Origin: Hydractinia symbiolongicarpus
Lineage: Eukaryota > Cnidaria > Hydrozoa > Anthoathecata > Hydractiniidae
NCBI RefSeq assembly: GCF_029227915.1
Contig: NC_079877.1
Location: forward strand, 31,151,851 to 31,215,850
DNA: 64,000 bases
Reading direction: 5' to 3'
The position numbers and the translations under genes were made by a program. The notes under the pieces were generated by a model, which saw only the letters and a list, made by a program, of their open reading frames with translations, was not told where the DNA came from and did no database searches. Of the stretch, positions 20,201 to 34,100 are shown piece by piece (within the stretch, counting starts at the first letter, position 1; each line of letters opens with the position of its first letter).

Positions 20201-23200
20201 GGTAAAGCGCTACCACAGAGCATAGTGTAATCCCTGATATCCAGCAATTATGTCAAATTAAGAAGAATGTTATTCCTTGCAGTCCAATAGGCTCATTTAC
20301 CACATTTATAAGGTCACAGTCCAGAATCAGTTCAATAAAGTCCCACAATCAATCGTTTCACTGTTAAAAGCGATACAACTTAGTAACGTCGGAAAAAAGT
20401 CACTATCTACATGTTGGTACGAATATGTGACGCAACCGTTGTAACTCAAACGGATTGATACCGCCAAGAATTCGATGAAATGTAGTTTTTAAAACTGTCT
20501 CTATTTCTTCAGCGCGCGATAACGGCCAGGATTGGTCCCACAGTAAGAGAAGACTTATTTATCTACATTTTTAGGTAAAGCGCTACCACAGAGCCTAGTG
20601 TAATCGCTGAAATCCAGCAATCATGTCATATTAAGAAGAATGTTATTCCTTGGAGTCCAAGAGGCTCATTCATCACATTTATAAGGTCACAGTCTAGAAT
20701 CAGTTTAATTAATTCCCACAGTCAATCGTTTCACTGTTAAAAGCAATACAACTTAGTAATCTCGGAAGAAAATCACTAAATATATGTTGGTGCGAATATG
20801 TGACGCAACCGTTGCAACTCTAACGGATTGACACCGTTAGAAAGTCAATGAAATGTATTTTTTGAAACTGTCTCAATTTCTTCAGCGCGAACTAACGACT
20901 AGGATTCGTCCCACAGTAAAAAATGACTTATTTATCTTAATTTTTTAATAAAGCGCTACCACAGCGTCAAGTGTAATCGCTGAGTTCCAGCAATCATGTC
21001 AAATTAAGAAGAATGTTATTCCTTGGAGAACAATTGGCTCATTTTTTACATTTATAAGGTTACAGTCCAGAATCAGTTCAATTAACTCCCTCAGTCAATC
21101 GTTTCACTGTTAAAAGCAATACAACTTAGTAATATCGGAAGAAAATCACTAAATACATGTTGGTACGAATATGATACGCAACCGTTGTAACTCAAACGGG
21201 TTGACACCGTTAGAAAGTCAATGAAATGTAGTTTTTGAAACTGTCTCTATTTCTTCAGCGCGAACTAACGACTAGGATTCGCCCCACAGTGAAAAATCAC
21301 TTATTTATCTTAATTTTTTAATAAAGCGCTACCACAGCGCCCAGTGTAATCGCTAAATTCCAGCAATCATGTCAAATTAAGAAGAATGTTATTCCTTGGA
21401 GAACAAATGGCTCATTTTTCACATTTATAAGGTCACAGTCCAGAATCAGTTTAATTAATTCCCACAGTCAATCGTTTCACTGTTAAAAGCAATACAACTT
21501 AGTAATGTCGGAAGAAAATCACTAAATACATGTTGGCGCGAATATGTGACGCAACCGCTGCAACTCAAACTGATTAAAACTGTTAGAAAGTCAATGAAAT
21601 GTAGTTTTTGAAACTGTCCCTATTTCTTCAGCGCGAACTAATGACTAGGATTGGTCCGACAGTAAAAAATGACTTATTTATCTTAATTTTTTAATAAAGC
21701 GCTACCACAGCGCCCAGTGTAATCGCTGAGTTCCAGCAATCATGTCAAATTAAGAAGAATGTTATTCCTTGGAGAACAACTGGCTCATTTTTCACATTGA
21801 TAAGGTCACAGTCCAGAATAAGATCAATTAACTCCCTAGTCAATCGTTTCACTGTTAAAAGCGATGCAACCTAGTAATATCCGAATACTATCGCTAAATA
21901 CATGTTGGTACGAATATGTGACGCAACCGTTGTAACTCAAACGGATTTAAACCGCTATAAAGTCAATGAAATGTAGTCTTTGAAACTGTTCCTATTTGTT
22001 CAGCGCGTGCTAACGGCCAGGATTGGTCCCACAGTAAGAAAAGACTTGTTTATCTAAATTTTTAAATAAAGCGCTACCACAGAGCCTAATGTAATCGCTG
22101 AATTCCAGCAATCATGTCAAATTAAGAAGAATGTTATTCCTTGGAGTCCAATAGGCTCATTTACCACTTTTATAAGGTCACAGTCCAGAATCAGTTCAAT
22201 AAAGTTCCACAATCAATCGTTTCACTGTTAAAAGCGATACAACTTAGTAACGTCGGAAAAAAGTCACTATCTACATGTTGGTACGAATATGTGACGCAAC
22301 TGTTGTAACTCAAACGGATTGATACCGCCAAGAATTTGATGAAATGTAGTTTTTAAAACTGTCTCTATTTCTTCAGCGCGCGATAACGGCCAGGATTGGT
22401 CCCACAGTAAGAGAAGACTTATTTATCTACATTTTTAGGTAAAGCGCTACCACAGAGCCTAGTGTAATCGCTGAAATCCAGCAATCATGTCATATTAAGA
22501 AGAATGTTATTCCTTGGAGTCCAAGAGGCTCATTTATCACATTTATAAGGTCACAGTCCAGAATCAGTTCAATTAATTCCCACAGTCAATCGTTTCACTG
22601 TTAAAAGCAATACAACTTAGTAATGTCGGAAGAAAATCACTAAATATATGTTGGTGCGAATATGTGACGCAACCGTTGCAACTCAAACGGATTGACACCG
22701 TTAGAAAGTCAATGAAATGTAGTTTTTGAAACTGTCTCAATTTCTTCAGCGCGAACTAACGACTAGGATTCGTCCCACAGTAAAAATGACTTATTTATCT
22801 TAATTTTTTAATAAAGCGCTACCACAGCGCCCAGTGTAATCGCTGAGTTCCAGCAATCATGTCAAATTAAGAAGAATGTTATTCCTTGGAGAACAATTGG
22901 CTCATTTTTTACATTTATAAGGTTACAGTCCAGAATCAGTTCAATTAACTCCCTCAGTCAATCGTTTCACTGTTAAAAGCAATACAACTTAGTAATATCG
23001 GAAGAAAATCACTAAATATATAATGGTGCGAATATGTGACGCAACCGTTCTAACTCAAACGGATTGACACCGTTAGAAAGTCAATGAAATGTAGTTTTTG
23101 AAACTGTCTCTATTTCTTCAGCGCGAACTAACGACTAGGATTCGCCCCACAGTGAAAAATGACTTATTTATCTTAATTTTTTAATAAAACGCTACCACAG

Positions 23201-24779
23201 CGCCCAGTGTAATCGCTGAGTTCCAGCAATCATGTCAAATTAAGAAGAATGTTATTCCTTGGAGAAGAAATGGCTCATTTTTCACATTTATAAGGTCACA
23301 GTCCAGAATCAGTTTAATTAATTCCCACAGTCAATCGTTTCACTGTTAAAAGCAATACAACTTAGTAATATCGGAAGAAAATCACTAAATACATGTGGGG
23401 ACGAATATGTGACGCAACCGTTTTGACTCAAACGGATTGACACCGTTAGTAAGTCAATGAAATGTAGATTTTGAAACTATCTCTATTTCCGCAGCGCGAA
23501 CCAACAGCTAGGATTGGTCCCACAGTAAAAAATAACTTATTTATCTTAATTTTTAAATAAAGCGCTACTACAGCGCCCAGTGTAATCGCTGAGTTCCAGC
23601 AATCATATCAAATTAAGAAGAATGTTATTCCTTGGAGTCCAATAGGCTCATTTATCACATTTATAAGGTCACAGTCCAGAATCAGTTCAATTAAGTCCCA
23701 CAGTTAATCGTTTCACTGTTAAAAGCGATACAACTTAGTATTGCGGAAAAAAGTTACTATCTACATGTTGGTACGAATATGTGACGCAACCGTTGTAACT
23801 CAAACGGATTGATACCGCCAAGAATTCGATGAAATGTAGTTTTTAAAACTGTCTCTATTTCTTCAGCGCGCGATAACGGCCAGGATTGGTCCCACAGTAA
23901 GAGAAGACTTATTTATCTACATTTTTAGGTAAAGCGCTACCACAGAGCCTAGTGTAATCGCTGAAATCCAGCAATCATGTCATATTAAGAAGAATGTTAT
24001 TCCTTGGAGTCCAATAGGCTCATTTATCACATTTATAAGGTCACAGTCCAGAATCAGTTCAATTAATTCCCACAGTCAATCGTTTCACTGTTAAAAGCAA
24101 TACAACTTAGTAATGTCGAAAGAAAATCACTAAATATATGTTGGTGCGAATATGTGACGCAACCGTTGCAACTCAAACGGATTGACACCGTTAGAAAGTC
24201 AATGAAATGTAGTTTTTGAAACTGTCTCTATTTCTTCAGCGCGAACTAACGACTAGGATTCGTCCCACAGTAAAAAATGACTTATTTATCTTAATTTTTT
24301 AATAAAGCGCTACCACAGCGGCCAGTGTAATCGCTGAGTTCCAGCAATCATGTCAAATTAAGAAGAATGTTATTCCTTGGAGAACAATTGGCTCATTTTT
24401 CACATTTATAAGGTTACAGTCCAGAATCAGTTCAGTTAACTCCCTCAGTCAATCGTTTCACTGTTAAAAGCAAAAAAACTTAGTAATATCGGAAGAAAAT
24501 CACTAAATACATGTTGGTACGAATATGTGACGCAACCGTTGTAACTCAAACGGATTGACACCGTTAGAAAATCAATGAAATGTAGTTTTTGAAACTGTCT
24601 CTATTTCTTCAGCGCGCGATAACGGCCAGGATTGGTCCCACAGTAAGAGAAGACTTATTTATCTACATTTTTAGGTAAAGCGCTACCACAGCGCCCAGTG
24701 TAATCGCTGAGTTCCAGCAATCATGTCAAATTAAGAAGAATGTTATTCCTTGGAGAACAATTGGCTCATTTTTTACATT

Positions 24780-27700
24780 TATAAGGTTACAGTCCAGAAT
24801 CAGTTCAATTAACTCCCTCAGTCAATCGTTTCACTGTTAAAAGCAATACAACTTAGTAATATCGGAAGAAAATCACTAAATACATGTTGGTACGAATATG
24901 TGACGCAACCGTTGTAACTCAAACGGATTGACACCGTTGAAAGTCAATGAAATGTAGTTTTTGAAACTGTATCTATTTCTTCAGCGCGAACTAACGACTA
25001 GGATTCGCCCCACAGTGAAAAATGACTTATTTATTTTAATTTTTTAATAAAGCGCTACCACAGCGCCCAGTGTAATCGCTGAGTTCGAGCAATCATGTCA
25101 AATTAAGAAGAATGTTATTCCTTGGAGAAGAAATGGCTCATTTTTCACATTTATAAGGTCACAGTCCAGAATCAGTTTAATTAATTCCCACAGTCAATCG
25201 TTTCACTGTTAAAAGCAATACAACTTGGTAATATCGGAAGAAAATCACTAAATACATGTGGGGACGAATATGTGACGCAACCGTTGTGACTCAAACGGAT
25301 TGACACCGTTAGTAAGTCAATGAAATGTAGATTTTGAAACTATCTCTATTTCCGCAGCGCGAACCAACAGCTAGGATTGGTCCCACAGTAAAAAATAACT
25401 TATTTTTCTTAATATTTAAATAAAGCGCTACTACAGCGCCCAGTGTAATCGCTGAGTTCCAGCAATCATATCAAATTAAGAAGAATGTTATTCCTTGGAG
25501 TCCAATAGGCTCATTTATCACATTTATAAGGTCACAGTCCAAAATCAGTTCAATTAAGTCCCACAGTCAATCGTTTCACTGTTAAAAGCGATACAACTTA
25601 GTATTGCGGAAAAAAGTCACTATCTACATGTTGGTACGAATATGTGACGCAACCGTTGTAACTCAAACGGATTGGTGCCGCCAAGAATTCGATGAAATGT
25701 AGTTTTTAAAACTGTCTCTATTTCTTCAGCGCGCGATAACGGCCAGGATTGGTCCCACAGTAAGAGAAGACTTATTTATCTACATTTTTAGGTAAAGCGC
25801 TACCACAGAGCCTAGTGTAATCGCTGAAATCCAGCAATCATGTCATATTAAGAAGAATGTTATTCCTTGGAGTCCAATAGGCTCATTTATCACATTTATA
25901 AGGTCACAGTCCAGAATCAGTTCAATTAATTCCCACAGTCAATCGTTTCACTGTTAAAAGCAATACAACTTAGTAATGTCGAAAGAAAATCACTAAATAT
26001 ATGTTGGTGCGAATATGTGACGCAACCGTTGCAACTCAAACGGATTGACACCGTTAGAAAGTCAATGAAATGTAGTTTTTGAAACTGTCTCTATTTCTTC
26101 AGCGCGAACTAACGACTAGGATTCGTCCCACAGTAAAAAATGACTTATTTATCTTAATTTTTTAATAAAGCGCTACCACAGCGGCCAGTGTAATCGCTGA
26201 GTTCCAGCAATCATGTCAAATTAAGAAGAATGTTATTCCTTGGAGAACAATTGGCTCATTTTTCACATTTATAAGGTTACAGTCCAGAATCAGTTCAGTT
26301 AACTCCCTCAGTCAATCGTTTCACTGTTAAAAGCAATACAACTTAGTAATATCGGAAGAAAATCACTAAATACATGTTGGTACGAATATGTGACGCAACC
26401 GTTGTAACTCAAACGGATTGACACCGTTGAAAGTCAATGAAATGTAGTTTTTGAAACTGTATCTATTTCTTCAGCGCGAACTAACGACTAGGATTCGCCC
26501 CACAGTGAAAAATGACTTATTTATTTTAATTTTTTAATAAAGCGCTACCACAGCGCCCAGTGTAATCGCTGAGTTCGAGCAATCATGTCAAATTAAGAAG
26601 AATGTTATTCCTTGGAGAAGAAATGGCTCATTTTTCACATTTATAAGGTCACAGTCCAGAATCAGTTTAATTAATTCCCACAGTCAATCGTTTCACTGTT
26701 AAAAGCAATACAACTTGGTAATATCGGAAGAAAATCACTAAATACATGTGGGGACGAATATGTGACGCAACCGTTGTGACTCAAACGGATTGACACCGTT
26801 AGTAAGTCAATGAAATGTAGATTTTGAAACTATCTCTATTTCCGCAGCGCGAACCAACAGCTAGGATTGGTCCCACAGTAAAAAATAACTTATTTTTCTT
26901 AATATTTAAATAAAGCGCTACTACAGCGCCCAGTGTAATCGCTGAGTTCCAGCAATCATATCAAATTAAGAAGAATGTTATTCCTTGGAGTCCAATAGGC
27001 TCATTTATCACATTTATAAGGTCACAGTCCAAAATCAGTTCAATTAAGTCCCACAGTCAATCGTTTCACTGTTAAAAGCGATACAACTTAGTATTGCGGA
27101 AAAAAGTCACTATCTACATGTTGGTACGAATATGTGACGCAACCGTTGTAACTCAAACGGATTGGTGCCGCCAAGAATTCGATGAAATGTAGTTTTTAAA
27201 ACTGTCTCTATTTCTTCAGCGCGCGATAACGGCCAGGATTGGTCCCACAGTAAGAGAAGACTTATTTATCTACATTTTTAGGTAAAGCGCTACCACAGAG
27301 CCTAGTGTAATCGCTGAAATCCAGCAATCATGTCATATTAAGAAGAATGTTATTCCTTGGAGTCCAATAGGCTCATTTATCACATTTATAAGGTCACAGT
27401 CCAGAATCAGTTCAATTAATTCCCACAGTCAATCGTTTCACTGTTAAAAGCAATACAACTTAGTAATGTCGAAAGAAAATCACTAAATATATGTTGGTGC
27501 GAATATGTGACGCAACCGTTGCAACTCAAACGGATTGACACCGTTAGAAAGTCAATGAAATGTAGTTTTTGAAACTGTCTCTATTTCTTCAGCGCGAACT
27601 AACGACTAGGATTCGTCCCACAGTAAAAAATGACTTATTTATCTTAATTTTTTAATAAAGCGCTACCACAGCGGCCAGTGTAATCGCTGAGTTCCAGCAA

Positions 27701-28265
27701 TCATGTCAAATTAAGAAGAATGTTATTCCTTGGAGAACAATTGGCTCATTTTTCACATTTATAAGGTTACAGTCCAGAATCAGTTCAGTTAACTCCCTCA
27801 GTCAATCGTTTCACTGTTAAAAGCAATACAACTTAGTAATATCGGAAGAAAATCACTAAATACATGTTGGTACGAATATGTGACGCAACCGTTGTAACTC
27901 AAACGGATTGACACCGTTGAAAGTCAATGAAATGTAGTTTTTGAAACTGTATCTATTTCTTCAGCGCGAACTAACGACTAGGATTCGCCCCACAGTGAAA
28001 AATGACTTATTTATTTTAATTTTTTAATAAAGCGCTACCACAGCGCCCAGTGTAATCGCTGAGTTCGAGCAATCATGTCAAATTAAGAAGAATGTTATTC
28101 CTTGGAGAAGAAATGGCTCATTTTTCACATTTATAAGGTCACAGTCCAGAATCAGTTTAATTAATTCCCACAGTCAATCGTTTCACTGTTAAAAGCAATA
28201 CAACTTGGTAATATCGGAAGAAAATCACTAAATACATGTGGGGACGAATATGTGACGCAACCGTT
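24780..28265 (+). repeat. Four-monomer higher-order repeat, 1490-bp period, about 2.3 copies
   Basis: The private variant GAGTTCGAGC occurs at 25081, 26571 and 28061, exactly 1490 apart, followed each time by GGAGAAGAAATGG. Another private variant, ATTGGTGCCG, is shared by the first two copies at the same offset. Aligned lines are identical over long stretches, far closer than neighbouring monomers, so the copies are recent. The third copy diverges near 28267. Related monomers recur at 28807 and 29923, offsets of two and three monomers. Confidence 0.9.
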
Positions 28266-31169
28266 GTAACTCAAACGGATTGACACCGTTAGAAAATCAA
28301 TGAAATGTAGTCTTTGAAACTGTCTCTATTTCTTCAGCGCGCGATAACGGCCAGGATTGGTCCCACAGTAAGAGAAGACTTATTTATCTACATTTTTAGG
28401 TAAAGCGCTACCACAGCGCCCAGTGTAATCGCTGAGTTCCAGCAATCATGTCAAATTAAGAAGAATGTTATTCCTTGGAGAACAATTGGCTCATTTTTTA
28501 CATTTATAAGGTTACAGTCCAGAATCAGTTCAATTAACTCCCTCAGTCAATCGTTTCACTGTTAAAAGCAATACAACTTAGTAATATCGGAAGAAAATCA
28601 CTAAATACATGTTGGTACGAATATGTGACGCAACCGTTGTAACTCAAACGGATTGACACCGTTGAAAGTCAATGAAATGTAGTTTTTGAAACTGTATCTA
28701 TTTCTTCAGCGCGAACTAACGACTAGGATTCGCCCCACAGTGAAAAATGACTTATTTATCTTAATTTTTTAATAAAGCGCTACCACAGCGCCCAGTGTAA
28801 TCGCTGAGTTCGAGCAATCATGTCAAATTAAGAAGAATGTTATTCCTTGGAGAAGAAATGGCTCATTTTTCACATTTATAAGGTCACAGTCCAGAATCAG
28901 TTTAATTAATTCCCACAGTCAATCGTTTCACTGTTAAAAGCAATACAACTTAGTAATGTCGGAAGAAAATCACTAAATTTATGTTGGTGCGAATATGTGA
29001 CGCAACCGTTGCAACTCAAACGGATTGACACCATTAGAAAGTCAATGAAATGTAGTTTTTGAAACTGTCTCTATTTCTTCAGCGCGAACTAACGACTAGG
29101 ATTGGTCCCACAGTAAAAAATGACTTATTTATCTTAATTTTTTAATAAAGCGCTACCACAGCGGCCAGTGTAATCGCTGAGTTCCAGCAATCATGTCAAA
29201 TTAAGAAGAATGTTATTCGTTGGAGAACAATTGGCTCATTTTTCACATTTATAAGGTTACAGTCCAGAATCAGTTCAGTTAACTCCCTCAGTCAATCGTT
29301 TCACTGTTAAAAGCAATAAAACTTAGTAATATCGGAAGAAAATCACTAAATACATGTTGGTACGAATATGTGACGCAACCGTTGTAACTCAAACGGATTG
29401 ACACCGTTAGAAAATCAATGAAATGTAGTTTTTGAAACTGTCTCTATTTCTTCAGCGCGCGATAACGGCGAGGATTGGTCCCACAGTAAGAGAAGACTTA
29501 TTTATCTACATTTTTAGGTAAAGCGCTACCACAGCGCCCAGTGTAATCGCTGAGTTCCAGCAATCATGTCAAATTAAGAAGAATGTTATTCCTTGGAGAG
29601 CAATTGGCTCATTTTTTACATTTATAAGGTTACAGTCCAGAATCAGTTCAATTAACTCCCTCAGTCAATCGTTTCACTGTTAAAAGCAATACAACTTAGT
29701 AATATCGGAAGAAAATCACTAAATACATGTTGGTACGAATATGTGACGCAACCGTTGTAACTCAAACGGATTGACACCGTTGAAAGTCAATGAAATGTAG
29801 TTTTTGAAACTGTATCTATTTCTTCAGCGCGAACTAACGACTAGGATTCGCCCCACAGTGAAAAATGACTTATTTATCTTAATTTTTTAATAAAGCGCTA
29901 CCACAGCGCCCAGTGTAATCGCTGAGTTCGAGCAATCATGTCAAATTAAGAAGAATGTTATTCCTTGGAGAAGAAATGGCTCATTTTTCACATTTATAAG
30001 GTCACAGTCCAGAATCAGTTTAATTAATTCCCTAAGTCAATCGTTTCACTGTTAAAAGCAATACAACTTGGTAATATCGGAAGAAAATCACTAAATACAT
30101 GTGGGGACGAATATGTGACGCAACCGTTGTGACTCAAACGGATTGACACCGTTAGTAAGTCAATGAAATGTAGATTTTGAAACTATCTCTATTTCCGCAG
30201 CGCGAACCAACAGCTAGGATTGGTCCCACAGTAAAAAATAACTTATTTTTCTTAATTTTTAAATAAAGCGCTACTACAGCGCCCAGTGTAATCGCTGAGT
30301 TCCAGCAATCATATCAAATTAAGAAGAATGTTATTCCTTGGAGTCCAATAGGCTCATTTATCACATTTATAAGGTCACAGTCCAAAATCAGTTCAATTAA
30401 GTCCCACAGTCAATCGTTTCACTGTTAAAAGCGATACAACTTAGTATTGCGGAAAAAAGTCACTATCTACATGTTGGTACGAATATGTGACGCAACCGTT
30501 GTAACTCAAACGGATTGATACCGCCAAGAATTCGATGAAATGTAGTTTTTAAAACTGTCTCTATTTCTTCAGCGCGCGATAACGGCCAGGATTGGTCCCA
30601 CAGTAAGAGAAGACTTATTTATCTACATTTTTAGGTAAAGCGCTACCACAGAGCCTAGTGTAATCGCTGAAATCCAGCAATCATGTCATATTAAGAAGAA
30701 TGTTATTCCATGGAGTCCAATAGGCTCATTTATCACATTTATAAGGTCACAGTCCAGAATCAGTTCAATTAATTCCCACAGTCAATCGTTTCACTGTTAA
30801 AAGCAATACAACTTAGTAATGTCGAAAGAAAATCACTAAATATATGTTGGTGCGAATATGTGACGCAACCGTTGCAACTCAAACGGATTGACACCGTTAG
30901 AGAGTCAATGAAATGTAGTTTTTGAAACTGTCTCTATTTCTTCAGCGCGAACTAACGACTAGGATTCGTCCCACAGTAAAAAATGACTTATTTATCTTAG
31001 ATTTTTAATAAAGCGCTACCACAGCGGCCAGTGTAATCGCTGAGTTCCAGCAATCATGTCAAATTAAGAAGAATGTTATTCCTTGGAGAAAAATTGGCTC
31101 ATTTTTCACATTTATAAGGTTACAGTCCAGAATCAGTTCAGTTAACTCCCTCAGTCAATCGTTTCACAG

Positions 31170-34100
31170 TTAAAAGCAATACATCTTAGTAATATCGGAA
31201 GAAAATCACTAAATACATGTTGGTACGAATATGTGACGCAACCGTTGTAACTCAAACGGATTGACACCGTTAGAAAGTCAATGAAATGTAGTCTTTGAAA
31301 CTGTCTCTATTTCTTCAGCGCGCGATAACGGCCAGGATTGGTCCCACAGTAAGAGAAGACTTATTTATCTACATTTTTAGGTAAAGCGCTACCACAGAGC
31401 CTAGTGTAATCGCTGAAATCCAGCAATCATGTCATATTAAGAAGAATGTTATTCCTTGGAGTCCAATAGGCTCATTTATCACATTTAAAAGGTCACAGTC
31501 CAGAATCAGTTTAATTAATTCCCACAGTCAATCGTTTCACTGTTAAAAGCAATACAACTTAGTAATGTCGGAAGAAAAACACTAAATATATGTTAGTGCG
31601 AATATGTGACGCAACCGTTGCAACTCAAACGGATTGACACCGTTAGAAAGTCAATGAAATGTAGTTTTTGAAACTGTCTCTATTTCTTCAGCGCGAACTA
31701 ACGACTAGGATTCGCCCCACAGTAAAAAATGACATATTTATCTACATTTTTAGGTAAAGCGCTACCACAGAGCCTAGTGTAATCGCTGAAATCCAGCAAT
31801 CATGTCATATTAAGAAGAATGTTATTCCCTGGAGTCCAATAGGCTCATTTATCACATTTATAAGGTCACAGTCCAGAATCAGTTTAATTAATTCCCACAG
31901 TCAATCGTTTCACTGTTAAAAGCAATACAACTTAGTAATGTCGGAAGAAAATCACTAAATATATGTTGGTGCGAATATGTGACGCAACCGTTGCAACTCA
32001 AACGGATTGACACCATTAGAAAGTCAATGAAATGTAGTTTTTGAAACTGTCTCTATTTCTTCAGCGCGAACTAACGACTAGGATTCGTCCCACAGTAAAA
32101 AATGACTTATTTATCTTAATTTTTTAATAAAGCGCTACCACAGCGCCCAGTGAAATTGCTGAGTTCCAGCAATCATGTCAAATTTAGAAGAATGTTGTTC
32201 CTTGGAGAACAATTGGCTCATTTTTCACATTTATAAGGTCACAGTCCAGAATCAGTTTAATTAATTCCCACAGTCAATCGTTTCACTGTTAAAAGCAATA
32301 CAACTTAGTAATGTAGGAAGAAAATCACTAAATATATGTTGGTGCGAATATGCGACGCAACCGTTGCAACTCAAACGGATTGACACCGTTAGAAAGTCAA
32401 TGAAATGTAGTTTTTGAAACTGTCTCTATTTCTTCAGCGCGAACTAACGACTAGGATTCGTCCCACAGTAAAAAATGACATATTTATCTAAATTTTTTAA
32501 TAAAGCGCTACCACAGCGCCCAGTGTAATCGTTGAGTTCCAGCAATCATGTCAAATTAAGAAGAATGTAATTCCTTGGAGAACAATTGGCTCATCTTTCA
32601 CATTTATAAGGTCACAGTCCAGAATCAGTTCAATTATTTCCCACAGTCAATCGTTTCACTGTTAAAAGCGATACAACTTAGTAATATCGGAAAAAAATCA
32701 CTAAATACATGTTGGTACGACTATATGACGCAACCGTTGTAACTCAAATGGATTGACACCGTTAGAAAGTCATTGAAATGTAGTTTTTAAAACTGTCTCT
32801 ATTTCTTCAGCGCGCGATAACGGCCGGGATTGGTCCCACAGTAAGAGAAGACTTATTTATCTACATTTTTAGGTAAAGCGCTACCACAGAGCCTAGTGTA
32901 ATCGCTGAAATCCAGCAATCATGTCATATTAAGAAGAATGTTATTCCTTGGAGAACAATTGGCTCATCTTTCACATTTATAAGGTCACAGTCCAGAATCA
33001 GTTCAATTAATTCCCACAGTCAATCGTTTCACTGTTAAACGCGATACAACTTAGTAATATCGGAAAAAAATCACTAAATACATGTTGGTACGACTATATG
33101 ACGCAACCGTTGTAACTCAAATGGATTGACACCGTTAGAAAGTCATTGAAATGTAGTTTTTAAAACTGTCTCTATTTCTTCAGCGCGCGATAACGGCCGG
33201 GATTGGTCCCACAGTAAGAGAAGACTTATTTATCTACATTTTTAGGTAAAGCGCTACCACAGAGCCTAGTGTAATCGCTGAAATCCAGCAATCATGTCAT
33301 ATTAAGAAGAATGTTATTCCTTGGAGAACAATTGGCTCATCTTTCACATTTATAAGGTCACAGTCCAGAATCAGTTCAATTAATTCCCACAGTCAATCGT
33401 TTCACTGTTAAACGCGATACAACTTAGTAATATCGGAAAAAAATCACTAAATACATGTTGGTACGACTATATGACGCAACCGTTGTAACTCAAATGGATT
33501 GACACCGTTAGAAAGTCAATGAAATGTAGTCTTTGAAACTGTCTCTATTTCTTCAGCGCGAACTAACGACTAGGATTCGCCCCACAGTAAAAATGACTTA
33601 TTTATCTTAATTTTTTAATAAAGCGCTACCACAGCGCCCAGTGTAATCGCTGAGTTCCAGCAATCATGTCAAATTAAGAAGAATGTTATTCCTTGGAGTC
33701 CAATAGGCTCATTTTTCACATTTATAAGGTCACAGTCCAGAATCAGTTTAATTAATTCCCACAGTCAATCGTTTCACTGTTAAAAGCAATACAACTTAGT
33801 AATGTTGAAAGAAAATCACCAAATATATGTTGATGCGAATATGTGACGCAACCGTTGCAACTCAAACGGATTGACACCGTTAGAAAGTCAATGAAATGTA
33901 GTTTTTGAAACTGTCTCTATTTCTTCAGCGCGAACTAACTACTAGGATTCGTCCCACAGTAAAAAATGACTTATTTATCTTAATTTTTTAATAAAGCGCT
34001 ACCACAGCGCCCACTGTAATAGCTGAGTTCCAGCAATCATGTCAAATTAAGAAGAATGTAATTCCTTGGAGAACAATTGGCTCATTTTTCACATTTATAA

